This document shows, piece after piece, positions 1-9,100 of a stretch of DNA of 64,000 bases. How positions within the stretch are numbered: the first letter of the stretch is position 1; each line of letters opens with the position of its first letter. Source of the stretch: Caulobacter sp. (lineage in GTDB: Bacteria > Pseudomonadota > Alphaproteobacteria > Caulobacterales > Caulobacteraceae); the NCBI GenBank assembly GCA_030683005.1, contig JAUXMY010000028.1:62001-126000 (forward strand), in the 5' to 3' direction. A program made the translations under genes and the position numbers. The notes beneath the pieces were generated by a model. It was not told the DNA's origin, did not search any database, and was given only the letters and a program-made list of their open reading frames with translations.

Positions 1-276
1 CTGTTCTCGCGCGGGGAGGTCGACCTGGTGTTGACCGGACACGTCCATGCGCCGTTCGCCCTGCCCTTGCCCGGCGGAGACGGTCACACCTGGGCCGTGG
101 GCGCCAGCACGCTGTCCATCCGGGAGCGCGGGGTTCCCATCGGCTTCAACTGCATCGAGGTCGCCGATGACTGCGTGACCATCGCCGCGCTCGCCTGGGC
201 CGGCTCCCGTTTTGAGCCGTGGCGAACCTGGCGGATAGACCGACGCCCCACCTTGGCCGAAGACGGCCCGGCATGA
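1..276 (+). CDS. Calcineurin-like metallophosphoesterase, C-terminal fragment
   Basis: Only the last 91 residues are in the window; the reading frame is open from base 1 and ends with TGA at 274-276. Near the start of the visible part is DLVLTGHVHAPF. The Gly-His-x-His block is the last metal-binding motif of calcineurin-like phosphoesterases, where the two histidines ligate the dinuclear metal centre. The rest is a short beta-rich tail, usual after that motif. The substrate cannot be told from this piece; cAMP phosphodiesterase-like or UDP-diacylglucosamine hydrolase-like enzymes are both possible. The gene meets the DUF1328 gene tail to tail across a strong hairpin. Confidence 0.75.
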   Translation: MFSRGEVDLVLTGHVHAPFALPLPGGDGHTWAVGASTLSIRERGVPIGFNCIEVADDCVTIAALAWAGSRFEPWRTWRIDRRPTLAEDGPA

Positions 277-280
277 AAAC

Positions 281-302
281 GGCGGCGGGTCGCCCCGCCG
301 CC
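281..302. terminator. Hairpin between convergent genes
   Basis: A perfect 9-bp stem (GGCGGCGGG / CCCGCCGCC) with a 4-nt loop lies between the phosphoesterase stop (276) and the DUF1328 stop (330), which converge. There is no clear T-run on either side, so it may stop transcription in both directions but weakly. Confidence 0.55.
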
Positions 303-329
303 GCTTCAACTCGGAGTTTTCGTGGCGCC

Positions 330-500
330 TTAAGGCGACCGGCCTCGCACCAGATGCATGACGCCGGAGACGACAAACAGCACCAGGAAGACGAAAAACA
401 GGATCTTGGCGATATCGACAGCCGTGCCGGCAAGTCCGCCAAAGCCCAGGAACGCGGCGATCAACGCCACGACCAGAAAAATCAGTGCCCACCTGAGCAT
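330..500 (-). CDS. DUF1328 family small membrane protein
   Basis: A 56-residue, very hydrophobic protein beginning [16 protein letters not shown] and ending HLVRGRSP. Two membrane segments (about residues 3-21 and 28-50) are joined by a Gly-rich turn ([10 protein letters not shown]). This is the normal size and pattern of DUF1328/YtjA-like proteins, which have no defined biochemical function and are often induced by envelope or general stress. The open frame extends further upstream, but the extension is charged, lacks family features and would overlap the promoter, so the ATG at 500 is chosen. A perfect GGAAC-N16-CGTT promoter lies about 55 bp upstream, which suggests control by the EcfG/SigT stress sigma factor. 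Confidence 0.85.
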   Translation of the reverse strand: MLRWALIFLVVALIAAFLGFGGLAGTAVDIAKILFFVFLVLFVVSGVMHLVRGRSP

Positions 501-553
501 TCGCGAATCTCCATCCATGCTTCGACCGGCCAAGGGCGGTCCGATGATCTGGA

Positions 554-578
554 AACGCGCCTCCGCGACCTGCGTTCC
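554..578 (-). promoter_or_regulatory. EcfG/SigT-type stress promoter upstream of DUF1328
   Basis: On the minus strand, GGAAC (578-574) is followed after exactly 16 bases by CGTT (557-554). This matches the published -35/-10 consensus of alphaproteobacterial general-stress sigma factors (GGAAC-N16/17-CGTT). The -10 lies about 54 bp upstream of the DUF1328 ATG at 500, so a short leader is expected. The site overlaps the last codons of sodB (580-1221), which is read in the same direction, so the small gene would have its own promoter inside a co-directional pair. Confidence 0.75.
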
Positions 579-579
579 C

Positions 580-1221
580 TCAACGTCGGAGTGGCGCGGG
601 ATAGGTCCAGACTTCGCCGTCGCCACGCGAGGCCGCCAGTTGCCGTGTGGCCAGCGACCAGTTCGCCAGCGTGTCGAACCAGGCTTCGAGGAAGCCCTTC
701 CGGTCGTTCTGGTGGTCGAGATAGTAGGCGTGCTCCCACAGGTCGCAGACCAGCAGCGGCGTTACACCCTCGAGCGGCACCGTGTCATCGGCGTCATGGG
801 TCGAGATGACCTTCAGCGCATCGCCCTCGACGATCAGCCAGACCCAGCCCGACGCGAAGTGTCCCACGCCTTCCGTCACAAAGGCCTCCCGCAGGGCGGC
901 GATGTCGCCGAACGCGGCATCAATCGCCGTCGCCAGGTCCCCGGTCGGGGGCGAGGGATCCGGCGTCATGGAGTCCCAGAAGAAGGCATGGTTCCAAGCC
1001 TGGGCGGCGTTGTTGAACAGCTTGCGCCTGTCAGCGTCGCCGGCGGTCTCGCGAATGACAGCCTCAAGCGCGCCTGGCCAGTCGCCGGACTCCGCCAGAA
1101 GCCTGTTCAACGCATCGACGTAAGCCTGGTGATGCTTGCCGTGATGGAAGCCCAGCGTGCGGGCGCTAATCACCGGCGCGAGCGCGTCGGCGGGATAGGG
1201 CAGGTCGGGAAGAACGAACAT
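580..1221 (-). CDS. sodB: Superoxide dismutase, Fe type
   Basis: A 213-residue protein starting [16 protein letters not shown], the normal length for Fe/Mn SODs. It dismutates superoxide to peroxide and oxygen. The four metal ligands are visible: His26 (HHGKHH), His78 (AWNHAFFW), Asp160 and His164 ([13 protein letters not shown]). Gln74, in AAQAWNH, occupies the position that marks iron rather than manganese enzymes; this is family knowledge. No signal peptide is seen, so it should be cytoplasmic. It lies between two sets of stress-type membrane protein genes on the same strand. I did not find an EcfG-type promoter directly upstream. Confidence 0.95.
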   Translation of the reverse strand: MFVLPDLPYPADALAPVISARTLGFHHGKHHQAYVDALNRLLAESGDWPGALEAVIRETAGDADRRKLFNNAAQAWNHAFFWDSMTPDPSPPTGDLATAIDAAFGDIAALREAFVTEGVGHFASGWVWLIVEGDALKVISTHDADDTVPLEGVTPLLVCDLWEHAYYLDHQNDRKGFLEAWFDTLANWSLATRQLAASRGDGEVWTYPAPLRR

Positions 1222-1259
1222 GACTTCACTCCGGGGCGCCCGGGGAAGTCAGGCGCCCG

Positions 1260-1655
1260 TTATCGTTTCGGGGGGGACGGCTTGTCCATGAACGCGCGAA
1301 GCACTGCAGCGATCAGTTGCGGGTTGCGCAGGGCGTAGATTCCGGCGGCCACCGCCGCGCCTGAGGCCAGCAGCGGACGCTCGCGCACCAGGGACAGGAT
1401 GGTGTCGACAAGGGTGGCGTCCGGCGTCGCCGCCGTCGCATGCCGCCTGTCCCCGTCGACCTTGCGGGCGGCGATGAAGCCAGCCACGGCCACCAGGATC
1501 GCCGCGCTGGCGGAGACCACCGCCGCCGCGCCGGGCGCGCCCAGACGGGGCTCGACCAGCGCGTAGAGTGCAAAGAATGCGGAGACGACGCCGACGGCCG
1601 CGGCGGCGGCTATGGCGGCGGCCGCCGCGAGAGCCATCAACGTCCGTTCCATCAT
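1260..1655 (-). CDS. YqjE-like membrane protein (DUF1469-type), paired with DUF883
   Basis: A 131-residue protein with two adjacent membrane helices (about residues 5-33 and 42-63), then a charged loop (ARKVDGDRRHAT) and an amphipathic C-terminus ending FMDKPSPPKR. Two-helix YqjE/holin-X-like proteins are regularly encoded next to DUF883 (ElaB/YqjD-type) proteins, as in the E. coli yqjD-yqjE operon. Here the start overlaps the stop of the DUF883 gene (TGATG), so the pair is translationally coupled and should share the EcfG promoter at 2080-2104. Individual similarity is weak and the family call leans on context. No biochemical function is known. Confidence 0.65.
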   Translation of the reverse strand: MMERTLMALAAAAAIAAAAAVGVVSAFFALYALVEPRLGAPGAAAVVSASAAILVAVAGFIAARKVDGDRRHATAATPDATLVDTILSLVRERPLLASGAAVAAGIYALRNPQLIAAVLRAFMDKPSPPKR

Positions 1656-2014
1656 CAGCGGCGATCGCCCCGGCCGGCCAGCAGCAGACCGATCAGCAGG
1701 CCGACGCCGATACCGGCGAGCGTGGCGGTGACCGGACGCTCCTTGACGCGATCAACCACATAGCGCTGCGCGACATCGAACTGTTCGCTGGCATTGTCAG
1801 TGTAGGCGCGGCTTTGGGCGCGGAGGGTTTCGATTCCCTCGCGGACGGCCGCTTCGGTGCGGTGAGCCGCCTCGGTCAGCTTTTCGCGCGCCTGATCGGC
1901 GGCGTCGACAAAACTGCGCTCGGCGTGTTTGGCGGCGTTCTTCAACGCGGCCTTGGCCTGTTCGGCCTCGCCGGCGGCGGGGTTGGTGACGTCGGTCGGG
2001 CCGTTGCTCGGCAT
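1655..2014 (-). CDS. DUF883 / ElaB-YqjD-like C-tail-anchored protein
   Basis: About 119 residues. The N-terminal two-thirds is a long Ala/Glu/Lys/Arg amphipathic helix (AEQAKAALKNAAKHAERSF onward) and the C-terminus is a membrane anchor ending LLIGLLLAGRGDRR. This is the ElaB/YqjD layout; those E. coli proteins are stationary-phase inner-membrane proteins that associate with ribosomes. Two in-frame ATGs lie close together (2020 and 2014). GGAGA sits right against the first and about 7 bases before the second, so I prefer 2014. A perfect GGAAC-N16-CGTT promoter precedes it, and it is coupled to the YqjE-like gene. Confidence 0.8.
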   Translation of the reverse strand: MPSNGPTDVTNPAAGEAEQAKAALKNAAKHAERSFVDAADQAREKLTEAAHRTEAAVREGIETLRAQSRAYTDNASEQFDVAQRYVVDRVKERPVTATLAGIGVGLLIGLLLAGRGDRR

Positions 2015-2079
2015 GGGCATTCTCCAGGTTCGCGGGCGCGCCGGGTCCGGCGAGCCCTCCAGGGGGTTCAGCAGGGACC

Positions 2080-2104
2080 AACGCGAGGCGGCGACAGGGG
2101 TTCC
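2080..2104 (-). promoter_or_regulatory. EcfG/SigT-type stress promoter upstream of the DUF883 operon
   Basis: On the minus strand GGAAC (2104-2100) is followed after exactly 16 bases by CGTT (2083-2080), a full match to the alphaproteobacterial general-stress promoter. It points at the DUF883-YqjE pair with a leader of about 60 bases. It is the second perfect match within 1.6 kb. Confidence 0.78.
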
Positions 2105-2230
2105 ACCCTAGCTGCACAGCGCCGCTTAGGGAACGGCGATTTGCAGGCCGGCGAGGCAGGTCACGGCGAATGTCCGCCCGCCGCCTGGTCGCGTCTCGCG
2201 CGAGCCGTGGCGAGCGTCTATGCTTGCGGT

Positions 2231-4159
2231 ATGGGTGACGCAACGGCACAGGCGGGGCGGGAGCGCGAGGCGGCGAGACTTCGCGCGCTCAGGAGCCTGC
2301 ACGCGCTGGACAGTGGCTCCGACGTCCGGTTTGACCGGATTGTCCGCACCGCCGCCCTGCTCCTGCGGGCGCCGCGGGCCGCCATCGTCCTGGTCGATGC
2401 GGACCGGCTCTGGCACAAGGCTCGCGTCGGCGTGCCCGCCGGGCAGTACCCGCGCGCCGGCAGCATGGCCGACCAGATGGTCCGGTCAGCCGAGACGGTT
2501 TTCGTCAACGACCTGTCGACCGATCCCCGCTTCGATCACCTGCGGGCGACGCTGAGCCAGGTCGACGTGCGCTTCTACGCCGGGGCGCCGCTGATCGCGC
2601 CTGGCGGCGAGATCGTCGGAGTGCTGTCGGTGGGCGACACCGAGCCGCACGCGCCGCATGCCGACGCCGAGCGGATGGCGCTGGAGGATCTCGCCTCTCT
2701 GACCATCGAGATGCTGGTCCATGACGCCGCGGTCATCGACAACCAGCGCCGCGCCCGGCTGGACCAGCAGCGGGTCGAACTGGCCCTCGACGCGGCCGGA
2801 CTGGGCGAGTTCGAATGGGACATGGGCGAGGACACCATCTTCGTCAGCGAACGCATGAAGCTGCTGACCGGCCTCGACTGGTCCTCCGCGCCGGCCGACG
2901 GCGGCGAGGTGTCGTTCCGCTTCGTCCACCCCGATGATGCCGACAGCCTGCGCAAGGCCGTCGACAGCAGCCTGCGCACCGAAGGTCGCTATTCGGCGCA
3001 GTACCGGATGATCCGGCCCGATGACGGCCGCCAGCGCTGGATGCAGGGCGCCGGGGTCATCGCCCGCGACGAGGACGACCTGCCTCTGCGACTGATCGGC
3101 GTCGTCCAGGACATCACCGAGTCGAAGGACGAGGAGGAGCACCGCGAGGTGCTGCTGGCCGAGCTCGATCACCGGGTGAAAAACGTGCTGGCCGCCGTGC
3201 AGTCGCTGGCGGCGCAGTCGGCGCGCAAGACCACCTCGACCGAGGGGTTCCTGGCGGCGTTCGCGGGGCGGTTAAAGGCAATGGCCTCGGCCCATGAACT
3301 GCTGACCGCGACGCGCTGGCGCGGCGCCAGCCTGGCCCACATCGCCGCCGCCGAGCTCGGCGGTCTGGCGCCCGGGCAGGCGCGCTGGGAGGGGCCGGAG
3401 ATCACGCTGAAGCCGAGGGCCGCCAATGCCGCGTCGCTGGCGTTGCACGAGCTGGCCACCAACGCAGTCAAGTACGGGGCGCTGTCGACGGACAGCGGCC
3501 GCATCGAGGTTCAATGGCGCCACACGGCAGACGGCGGCTTTGTCATTGATTGGACGGAGGCCGGAGGGCCGCCGGTCAAGCCTCCGGAACGGCGCGGCTT
3601 CGGCTCGACGCTTCTGGAACAGGTCACCGGACGGGAACTGGGCGGCGCGGTGGAGATCGACTATCGCGCCGACGGCCTGAGCGCCCGGATCCGCGGCGCC
3701 GCCGGCGTGATGCTGGACAAGTCGCCGGCCGACGGGCTGGCGCCGACGGTCGAGGAACCGCCCTCTCCGGCCGCCGGGGCGTCGCTGGGCCAGCCGGTTG
3801 AGGAGGCCAACATCCGTGGCCTGAGGATCCTGATCGTCGAGGACGCGGTCCTGCTGGCGCTGGAGCTCGAGGCCGGTCTGCAGGACGCCGGCGCCATTAT
3901 CGCGGGCAACGCGGCCGAGCTGGATGAGGCTATGGCGATGCTCGACCTGGAGATCGACGCCGCCGTGCTCGACGCAAACCTGAACGGGGCGTCGGTGGCC
4001 CCTCTGGCCGAGGCGCTGAAGGCGCGCGGGACGCCGTTCGTCTTCGCCACCGGCTATGGCGAGCGCGGCGCGCCTGAGGGTTTCGACGCGCCGGTGGTGC
4101 GCAAGCCGTACAATGTGCACCAGATCGTGCGGGCGCTGGCCCAGGCGGTGGGACGGTAG
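2231..4159 (+). CDS. GAF-PAS-HWE sensor histidine kinase with C-terminal receiver (hybrid)
   Basis: A 642-residue soluble protein. Domains in order: GAF (about 35-175), PAS/PAC (about 190-300, ending GVVQDITESKDEEEHR), HWE-family kinase with phospho-acceptor His near 314 in ELDHRVKNVLA and an N-box near 405 (HELATNAVKYGAL), then a receiver from about 530 (LRILIVEDA) with phospho-Asp near 580 (AVLDANLNG) and the conserved Lys in VVRKPY. No membrane segment, so it should sense a cytoplasmic signal. HWE/HisKA_2 kinases commonly feed the PhyR general-stress pathway; the facing EcfG-driven genes fit that, but this is inference. The frame is open far upstream; I chose ATG 2231 because the GAF-type sequence begins just after it. 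Confidence 0.88.
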   Translation: MGDATAQAGREREAARLRALRSLHALDSGSDVRFDRIVRTAALLLRAPRAAIVLVDADRLWHKARVGVPAGQYPRAGSMADQMVRSAETVFVNDLSTDPRFDHLRATLSQVDVRFYAGAPLIAPGGEIVGVLSVGDTEPHAPHADAERMALEDLASLTIEMLVHDAAVIDNQRRARLDQQRVELALDAAGLGEFEWDMGEDTIFVSERMKLLTGLDWSSAPADGGEVSFRFVHPDDADSLRKAVDSSLRTEGRYSAQYRMIRPDDGRQRWMQGAGVIARDEDDLPLRLIGVVQDITESKDEEEHREVLLAELDHRVKNVLAAVQSLAAQSARKTTSTEGFLAAFAGRLKAMASAHELLTATRWRGASLAHIAAAELGGLAPGQARWEGPEITLKPRAANAASLALHELATNAVKYGALSTDSGRIEVQWRHTADGGFVIDWTEAGGPPVKPPERRGFGSTLLEQVTGRELGGAVEIDYRADGLSARIRGAAGVMLDKSPADGLAPTVEEPPSPAAGASLGQPVEEANIRGLRILIVEDAVLLALELEAGLQDAGAIIAGNAAELDEAMAMLDLEIDAAVLDANLNGASVAPLAEALKARGTPFVFATGYGERGAPEGFDAPVVRKPYNVHQIVRALAQAVGR

Positions 4160-4171
4160 GGGCCTTCCCCT

Positions 4172-4269
4172 GTCATCCCGGGCGCCGAAGGCGACCCGGG
4201 ACCCAGCCGATACTGTGCGCCCGCTTCTGGGTCCCGGCTCTTCGCGCCGCGCGCTGCGGCCAGGATGAC
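4172..4269. repeat. Palindromic intergenic repeat, family A (GTCATCC...GGATGAC)
   Basis: A 98-bp imperfect inverted repeat: GTCATCCCGGGCGCCGAAGG at the left end, ACCCAG / CTGGGT inner arms, and CCAGGATGAC at the right end. The same plan recurs at 47039-47135. It lies between the convergent hybrid kinase and CoA-transferase genes and could fold as a long hairpin in either transcript. Confidence 0.7.
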
Positions 4270-4277
4270 ATCCGAAT

Positions 4278-5495
4278 TCAGATCACACCGCTTTCGCGGA
4301 GGCTGGATATCTCGGCTGTACTCATCCTCAGCCGACCCGACAGAACCTCGTCGGTGTGCTCGCCCAGCGCGGGGCCGGGCCAGCGCACGGCGCCGGGCGT
4401 GTCGCTGAGCCGGGGGAAGGCGTTCTGCATCTTCACCGCGCCGAACACCGGATGCGGGACCTCGACGATGGCCTCGCGCGCCGCGAACTGCGGATCGGCG
4501 AGCATGTCGGGGGCGCGATAGACCCGGCCGGCGGCGACGCCGCTGGCTTCCATCAGCGCCAGCAACGCGTCGGCGTCCAGCGTCGCGGTCCAGTCGCCGA
4601 TCAGGGCGTCGAGCTGCGCCTGGTGCTCTCCCCGCGCCGCATGCCCGGCGTAGCGGGGATCCTGCGCCAGCTCCGGCCGGCCCATGGCGTCACAGAGGCG
4701 CCGGAACAGCGTGTCCTGGTTGGCGCCGATGACCACCAGCGCGCCGTCCTTCGTCGGATAGGCGTTGGAGGGGGCGATGCCGGGCAGCACCGAACCGGAC
4801 CGCTCGCGGACATAGCCGGTCAGGCCGTACTCGGTGATCAGGTTTTCCATCACCGACAGCACGCTCTCGTAGATGGCGGCATCGACGATCTGGCCCTTGC
4901 CGCTGCGGTGGCGGGCGTGCAGGGCCATCATGGTTCCCAGCGCCGCGTGCAGCCCGGCCAGGCTGTCGCCAACCGAGATGCCGGCCCGGGCCGGAGCGCG
5001 GTCAGGCTCGCCGGTGATGTAGCGCAGGCCGCCCATGGCCTCGCCGATCAGCGCATAGCCGGCGCGGGACGAATAGGGACCCGTCTGGCCAAAGCCCGAC
5101 ACCCGCGCCATGACCAAGGCGGGGTTGTCCGCCGACAGGCGTTCGTAGCCAAGCCCCCACTTCTCCATCGCGCCCGGCCGGAAATTCTCGACCAGAACAT
5201 CGGCGCCGCCGATCAGCCGCCGGGCGATGTCCTGACCCTCGGACGTGCGCAGGTCGAGGGTCACCGACTGTTTGTTTCGCCCGATCACCGGCCACCAGGG
5301 CGAGTGGCCCTTGGGAAGCGAACGGCCCCACTGCCGCATGGGGTCGCCGGCTTTCGGATCCTCGATCTTGATCACCGTGGCGCCGAAGTCGCCGAGGATC
5401 TGGCCGCAGAAGGGACCGGCGATCAGCGTGCCCATCTCGATGACCGTCAGACCCTCGAGCGGACCCGGCGGGCTGGTCGTCGCGTCGGAACTCAT
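4278..5495 (-). CDS. CaiB/BaiF family (class III) CoA-transferase
   Basis: A 405-residue protein. After a short leader it begins LEGLTVIEMGTLIAGPFCGQ, the family's usual N-terminus, followed by DFGATVIKIEDPKAGDPMR. The block SGFGQTGPY and, near residue 175, GDSLAGLHAA are present; the Asp of GDS is the nucleophile that forms the aspartyl-CoA anhydride in formyl-CoA transferase. It should move CoA between carboxylic acids, substrate unknown. The frame is open further upstream, but that would run across the promoter and start of the divergent lipoprotein gene, so ATG 5495 is used. It stands alone, so context does not narrow the substrate. Confidence 0.88.
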   Translation of the reverse strand: MSSDATTSPPGPLEGLTVIEMGTLIAGPFCGQILGDFGATVIKIEDPKAGDPMRQWGRSLPKGHSPWWPVIGRNKQSVTLDLRTSEGQDIARRLIGGADVLVENFRPGAMEKWGLGYERLSADNPALVMARVSGFGQTGPYSSRAGYALIGEAMGGLRYITGEPDRAPARAGISVGDSLAGLHAALGTMMALHARHRSGKGQIVDAAIYESVLSVMENLITEYGLTGYVRERSGSVLPGIAPSNAYPTKDGALVVIGANQDTLFRRLCDAMGRPELAQDPRYAGHAARGEHQAQLDALIGDWTATLDADALLALMEASGVAAGRVYRAPDMLADPQFAAREAIVEVPHPVFGAVKMQNAFPRLSDTPGAVRWPGPALGEHTDEVLSGRLRMSTAEISSLRESGVI

Positions 5496-5574
5496 CACGC
5501 CCCCGTGGCTTAATTCATGATGCGCTCGCTTGGGGGGAGCGGGAGACCTTGTCAACGTTCGTTGGAGTACCCCC

Positions 5575-6147
5575 ATGAATCGCCAGTTCCTGCTCGTCGG
5601 CGTCGCCGCCCTGTCGCTGACGCTCGCCGCCTGTGGCCAGAAGTCCGACCAGACCGACGCCGTCGCGCCCGACGCCAACCCGTCCGCGACCATTCCGACG
5701 CCGACCGACGAGACGTCCGCGCCGGCGTTCGTCGAGAAGGCCGCGGCAAGCGACATGTTCGAGGTTCAGGCCGGCAGGATCGCGCTGGAACGCTCTGCCA
5801 ATGCCGAGGTGAAGGCCTTCGCCCAGATGATGGTCGATGGGCACACCAGGACCACCGCCGACCTCAAGGCCGCCATCGCCGCCTCCGGCCTGACGATCAC
5901 CCCGCCAGCCACCCTGCCGGACGACAAGGCCTCCGCCCTCGCTGACCTGCGCGGTGTGGACGCCGCCGGCTTTGACCGGGCCTACATGAACGGTCAGGTC
6001 GACGCCCACCAGGCGGCCCTGAACCTCATGAGCCGCTACGCCCAGGATGGCGACAGTCCGCAGATCAAGGCCGCCGCGGCCGCGATGCTGCCGACCATCC
6101 AGACCCACCTCGACCGGGCGCGGACCCTTCGCGACAGCCTGAGCTGA
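5575..6147 (+). CDS. DUF4142 family lipoprotein
   Basis: A 190-residue exported lipoprotein. The signal peptide MNRQFLLVGVAALSLTLAAC ends in a lipobox (LAAC, Cys20), then a Pro/Thr/Asp-rich linker. The mature part is helical with the DUF4142 signature: FVEKAAASDMFEVQAGRIAL, then FAQMMVDGHTRTTADLK and, near the end, YMNGQVDAHQAALNLM. These proteins adopt a ferritin-like four-helix bundle and have no known activity. Relatives are often stress-regulated; I saw only a weak, non-consensus match to an EcfG promoter upstream. It diverges from the CoA-transferase across an 80-bp gap and faces the M1-peptidase gene tail to tail. Confidence 0.87.
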   Translation: MNRQFLLVGVAALSLTLAACGQKSDQTDAVAPDANPSATIPTPTDETSAPAFVEKAAASDMFEVQAGRIALERSANAEVKAFAQMMVDGHTRTTADLKAAIAASGLTITPPATLPDDKASALADLRGVDAAGFDRAYMNGQVDAHQAALNLMSRYAQDGDSPQIKAAAAAMLPTIQTHLDRARTLRDSLS

Positions 6148-6169
6148 CGGCGCAGCCAGGGTCGGGGCT

Positions 6170-9100
6170 CTAGCTCCCGACCCTGGCGACGTTGTCGTCG
6201 GCGTTGCGGTCGATCAGGTAATTGTAGGGATCGACGCCGGCATAGCGCGGTTCCTTGTCGACCGTGAAGGTCAGGGTCTGGGTCCCCGACCGGATCGGCC
6301 GCTTGACCATCGTCACAACGCTCTTGCTGGAAAACGCCTTGTCGCCCGGCATAGCCGTGAACAGGCCCACGTCCAGGGTCTCGTTCAGCGGCGCCTCGGT
6401 CTCCTTGCCCTTGCCGTCGGCGTAGAGCTTGCGAGCCTGCACCGTCAGGCTGACGTCGAACCGTCCGTCGGCGCGCTTCTTCACCGCCACCGACCGGGTC
6501 TGGATGTCGTAGAGCGTGATCTTCTGGAACAGGTCGGTGATCAGGTCCTGCTTGTCGGCCGGCGCCTCGGCGCGCAGCGCGCTGACCAGATCGATCGAGG
6601 TCGGATAGGGCGCGCCGTTGAAGGCGTGGATACGCAGGATCCGCTGCAGAGCGCGGTTGACCGCCGCCTCGCCGATCTCTCGCTGCAGCCGGTACATGAC
6701 CAGCGAGCCCTTGCGGTAGTGGATATAGCCCTGGTTTTCGACCCGGTAGAGCGGCAGTTCCTCGACCACCTCGCCGCCTCGCGCCCGCAGGTAGCTGTCG
6801 AGCTCGAACTTGAGGAACTTGCGGATCTGGTCCTCGCCGTACATCCGCTTCATGACCATCAGCGCCGAATACTGCGCGAGGGTCTCCGACAGGGCGGTCG
6901 AGCCCTGCTGGTCGGCGCCGATCACCTGGTGGGCCCACCACTGGTGGCCGATCTCGTGGGCGCCGATGTAGGTAACCATGTCGATCTTGGAAGGGTCGCT
7001 GTAGTTGGCGATAAAGCCGAGGTTTTCCGACCAGGGCATGGTGTTGGCGAAGGCCTGGGCGAAATCAGCGTAGGCCGGGAACTCCAGGAACCGCAGCTGG
7101 CGGAACTGGTAGGGGCTGAAGTTGGCCTGGAAGTAGTCGAGCGACGCCTTGGCGCCAGTCTTCATCCGATCGACGTTCCAGGGATGGCGCGCGTCGTAAT
7201 AGACCGCGATGTCGATGCCCTTGTAGGTCTCGCGCGAGACCTCGTAGCGGGCCGACTGCACCGAGAAGAACGGCATGACCGGCGACTCGGTCACAAACCG
7301 CGCGGTGCGGCGACCGTCGCGGGTGACGTCTGACACCTTGTAACCCGGCGCGATCGGCGTCTGGTCAGCGACCGTGCTGATGGTGATGTCGGCGGTGGCG
7401 AAGTCGGCGTCGTGGCGCAGGTAGTTGAACTGCCGCGAGGGCGCGTCGCCCAGCTTGGGCATTCGCTGCTCGACCGGCAGGCCGTACTTGCGACGCTTGG
7501 CGCGGTCCTGCAGCAGGCCGCTGCGTTCCATGCCCAGGAACGGCGCGAACTCGGCGTTGTTCACAAAGGTGCCGTTCGGAACGACGCGGGTTTCATTGCC
7601 GCTGTTGCGGAAGCCGCGCTGTGACCTCTCGGTGGTGAAGCTGATCGTCCGCCGCTCGCCGGGCAGCATCGGCGTATCGAGCGCGAAGATGCGGTAGTTG
7701 AACGCGTCGTAGGTGCGGATCGACCGCCCGCCCTGGATGTTCAGCGCGTTGACCTTCAGGTCGCGGTCAAAGGCGACGTGGATTTCCTTGAGCGGCTGGT
7801 TGGTGCGGTTCTCGACCTCATAGGAGCCCCAGGTCGTGAGTCGCGGCTCGTCAGGATAGATGTCCACCTTGAGCTTCATCGAGACGATCTTGGGACGCGG
7901 AGTGTCGACATACTTGATCAGCTCGCGCTCGAAGTCGGCCTGCCACTTTTCGTTGTCGATGTTGGTTCGGTAGGCGTTGAGCACGTTGGTGTTGTAGAAG
8001 ATGAACCCGCCGGCCCCGACGAAGACCACCGCCGCCGCCGCGAAGGTCAGGCCGGCCTTGCCGGTCAGCCGCCGGGGCAGGCGGCGCAGTCGCGGCCACA
8101 GCCGGCTCTCGGTCCCGCGCCGCCACAGGGCGTAGCCCAGCACCACAAGGATGACCGCGAAGGCGCTCCAGTAGAGCCGGAACCACCAGGCCCCGATCCA
8201 GAACTTGCCCATGCCGTTCATGTCCGACAGGGGCACGCCGGGGACGCCGCCATAGTTGTAGAGGTTGTGCTGGAAGCCGAGGTTGGAGAAGGTGATCGTC
8301 GTCACCAGGTAGAGGACCATCAGGCCCCAGCCGACGAACTTGTGCGGCGCGAGCACCTGCAGGAACACCGCCAGCACCGCCACCATGATGTAGTCGACGC
8401 TCTGGGGCAGCACATACCAGATCAGGTACTCCGGAACCTGGAACTCGAAGTAGCCCTTGAACGCCTGGATCGCGATGGCCGCCAGGACGCTGACGGCGAG
8501 CGTCGAGATCAGCACCAGCGAAATCGCCAGCACCTTGGGCGCGATGAACGCCCAGTCCGGCACGGGGGTGGAATCGATGATCTCGTGCGTCTTCTTCTCG
8601 CGCTCGCGCCAGACCAGCTCCCCGGCGTAGTAGATCGAGATGATGATCGGGATCAGGCCGAACGTGCCCATCAGCGCCGGGATCAGCACCCGGGTGACCG
8701 GATAGATCTGGCCACCGTAGCCGGCGGCTTCCGACGCGAACCACAGGCCGCCGATGGCGTTGAACAGCCCGATGAAGAGCAGCACGCCATAGGCCGGACT
8801 GCCGAACACCTGCAGCATGTCGAGCCGGGTGCGTGTGGCCAGTTGCGCCCGCGCGGTCGCGGCGTTGAAGCGTGGTCTGGGCAGCGCCGAAAGCGGCGGC
8901 GGCGGCAGGTCGGGCGCCGCGATCAGGGCCAGCTTGTCGCGTCGGGCCCTCTTTCCGGACAGGCTGCCGCTCTGGAAGCGGAACAGGACGTAGGCCAGCG
9001 CCAGGAAGCCCGCGCTGAGGACCAGCGCAAAGCCGCGGTTGAAGAGCACCGCGCCTTCCAGAACCGGTGTCAGGGTGTTGCGTTCGGCGGCGGTCCAGTA

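Noticed and set aside
2105..2230. EcfG promoter for the hybrid kinase
   Set aside because: GGAAC is present near 2130, but the bases 16-17 further on are not CGTT.
5498..5574. EcfG promoter in front of the DUF4142 lipoprotein
   Set aside because: The best match is GGAGC-N15-CGTT, off in both sequence and spacing, so it was not listed.
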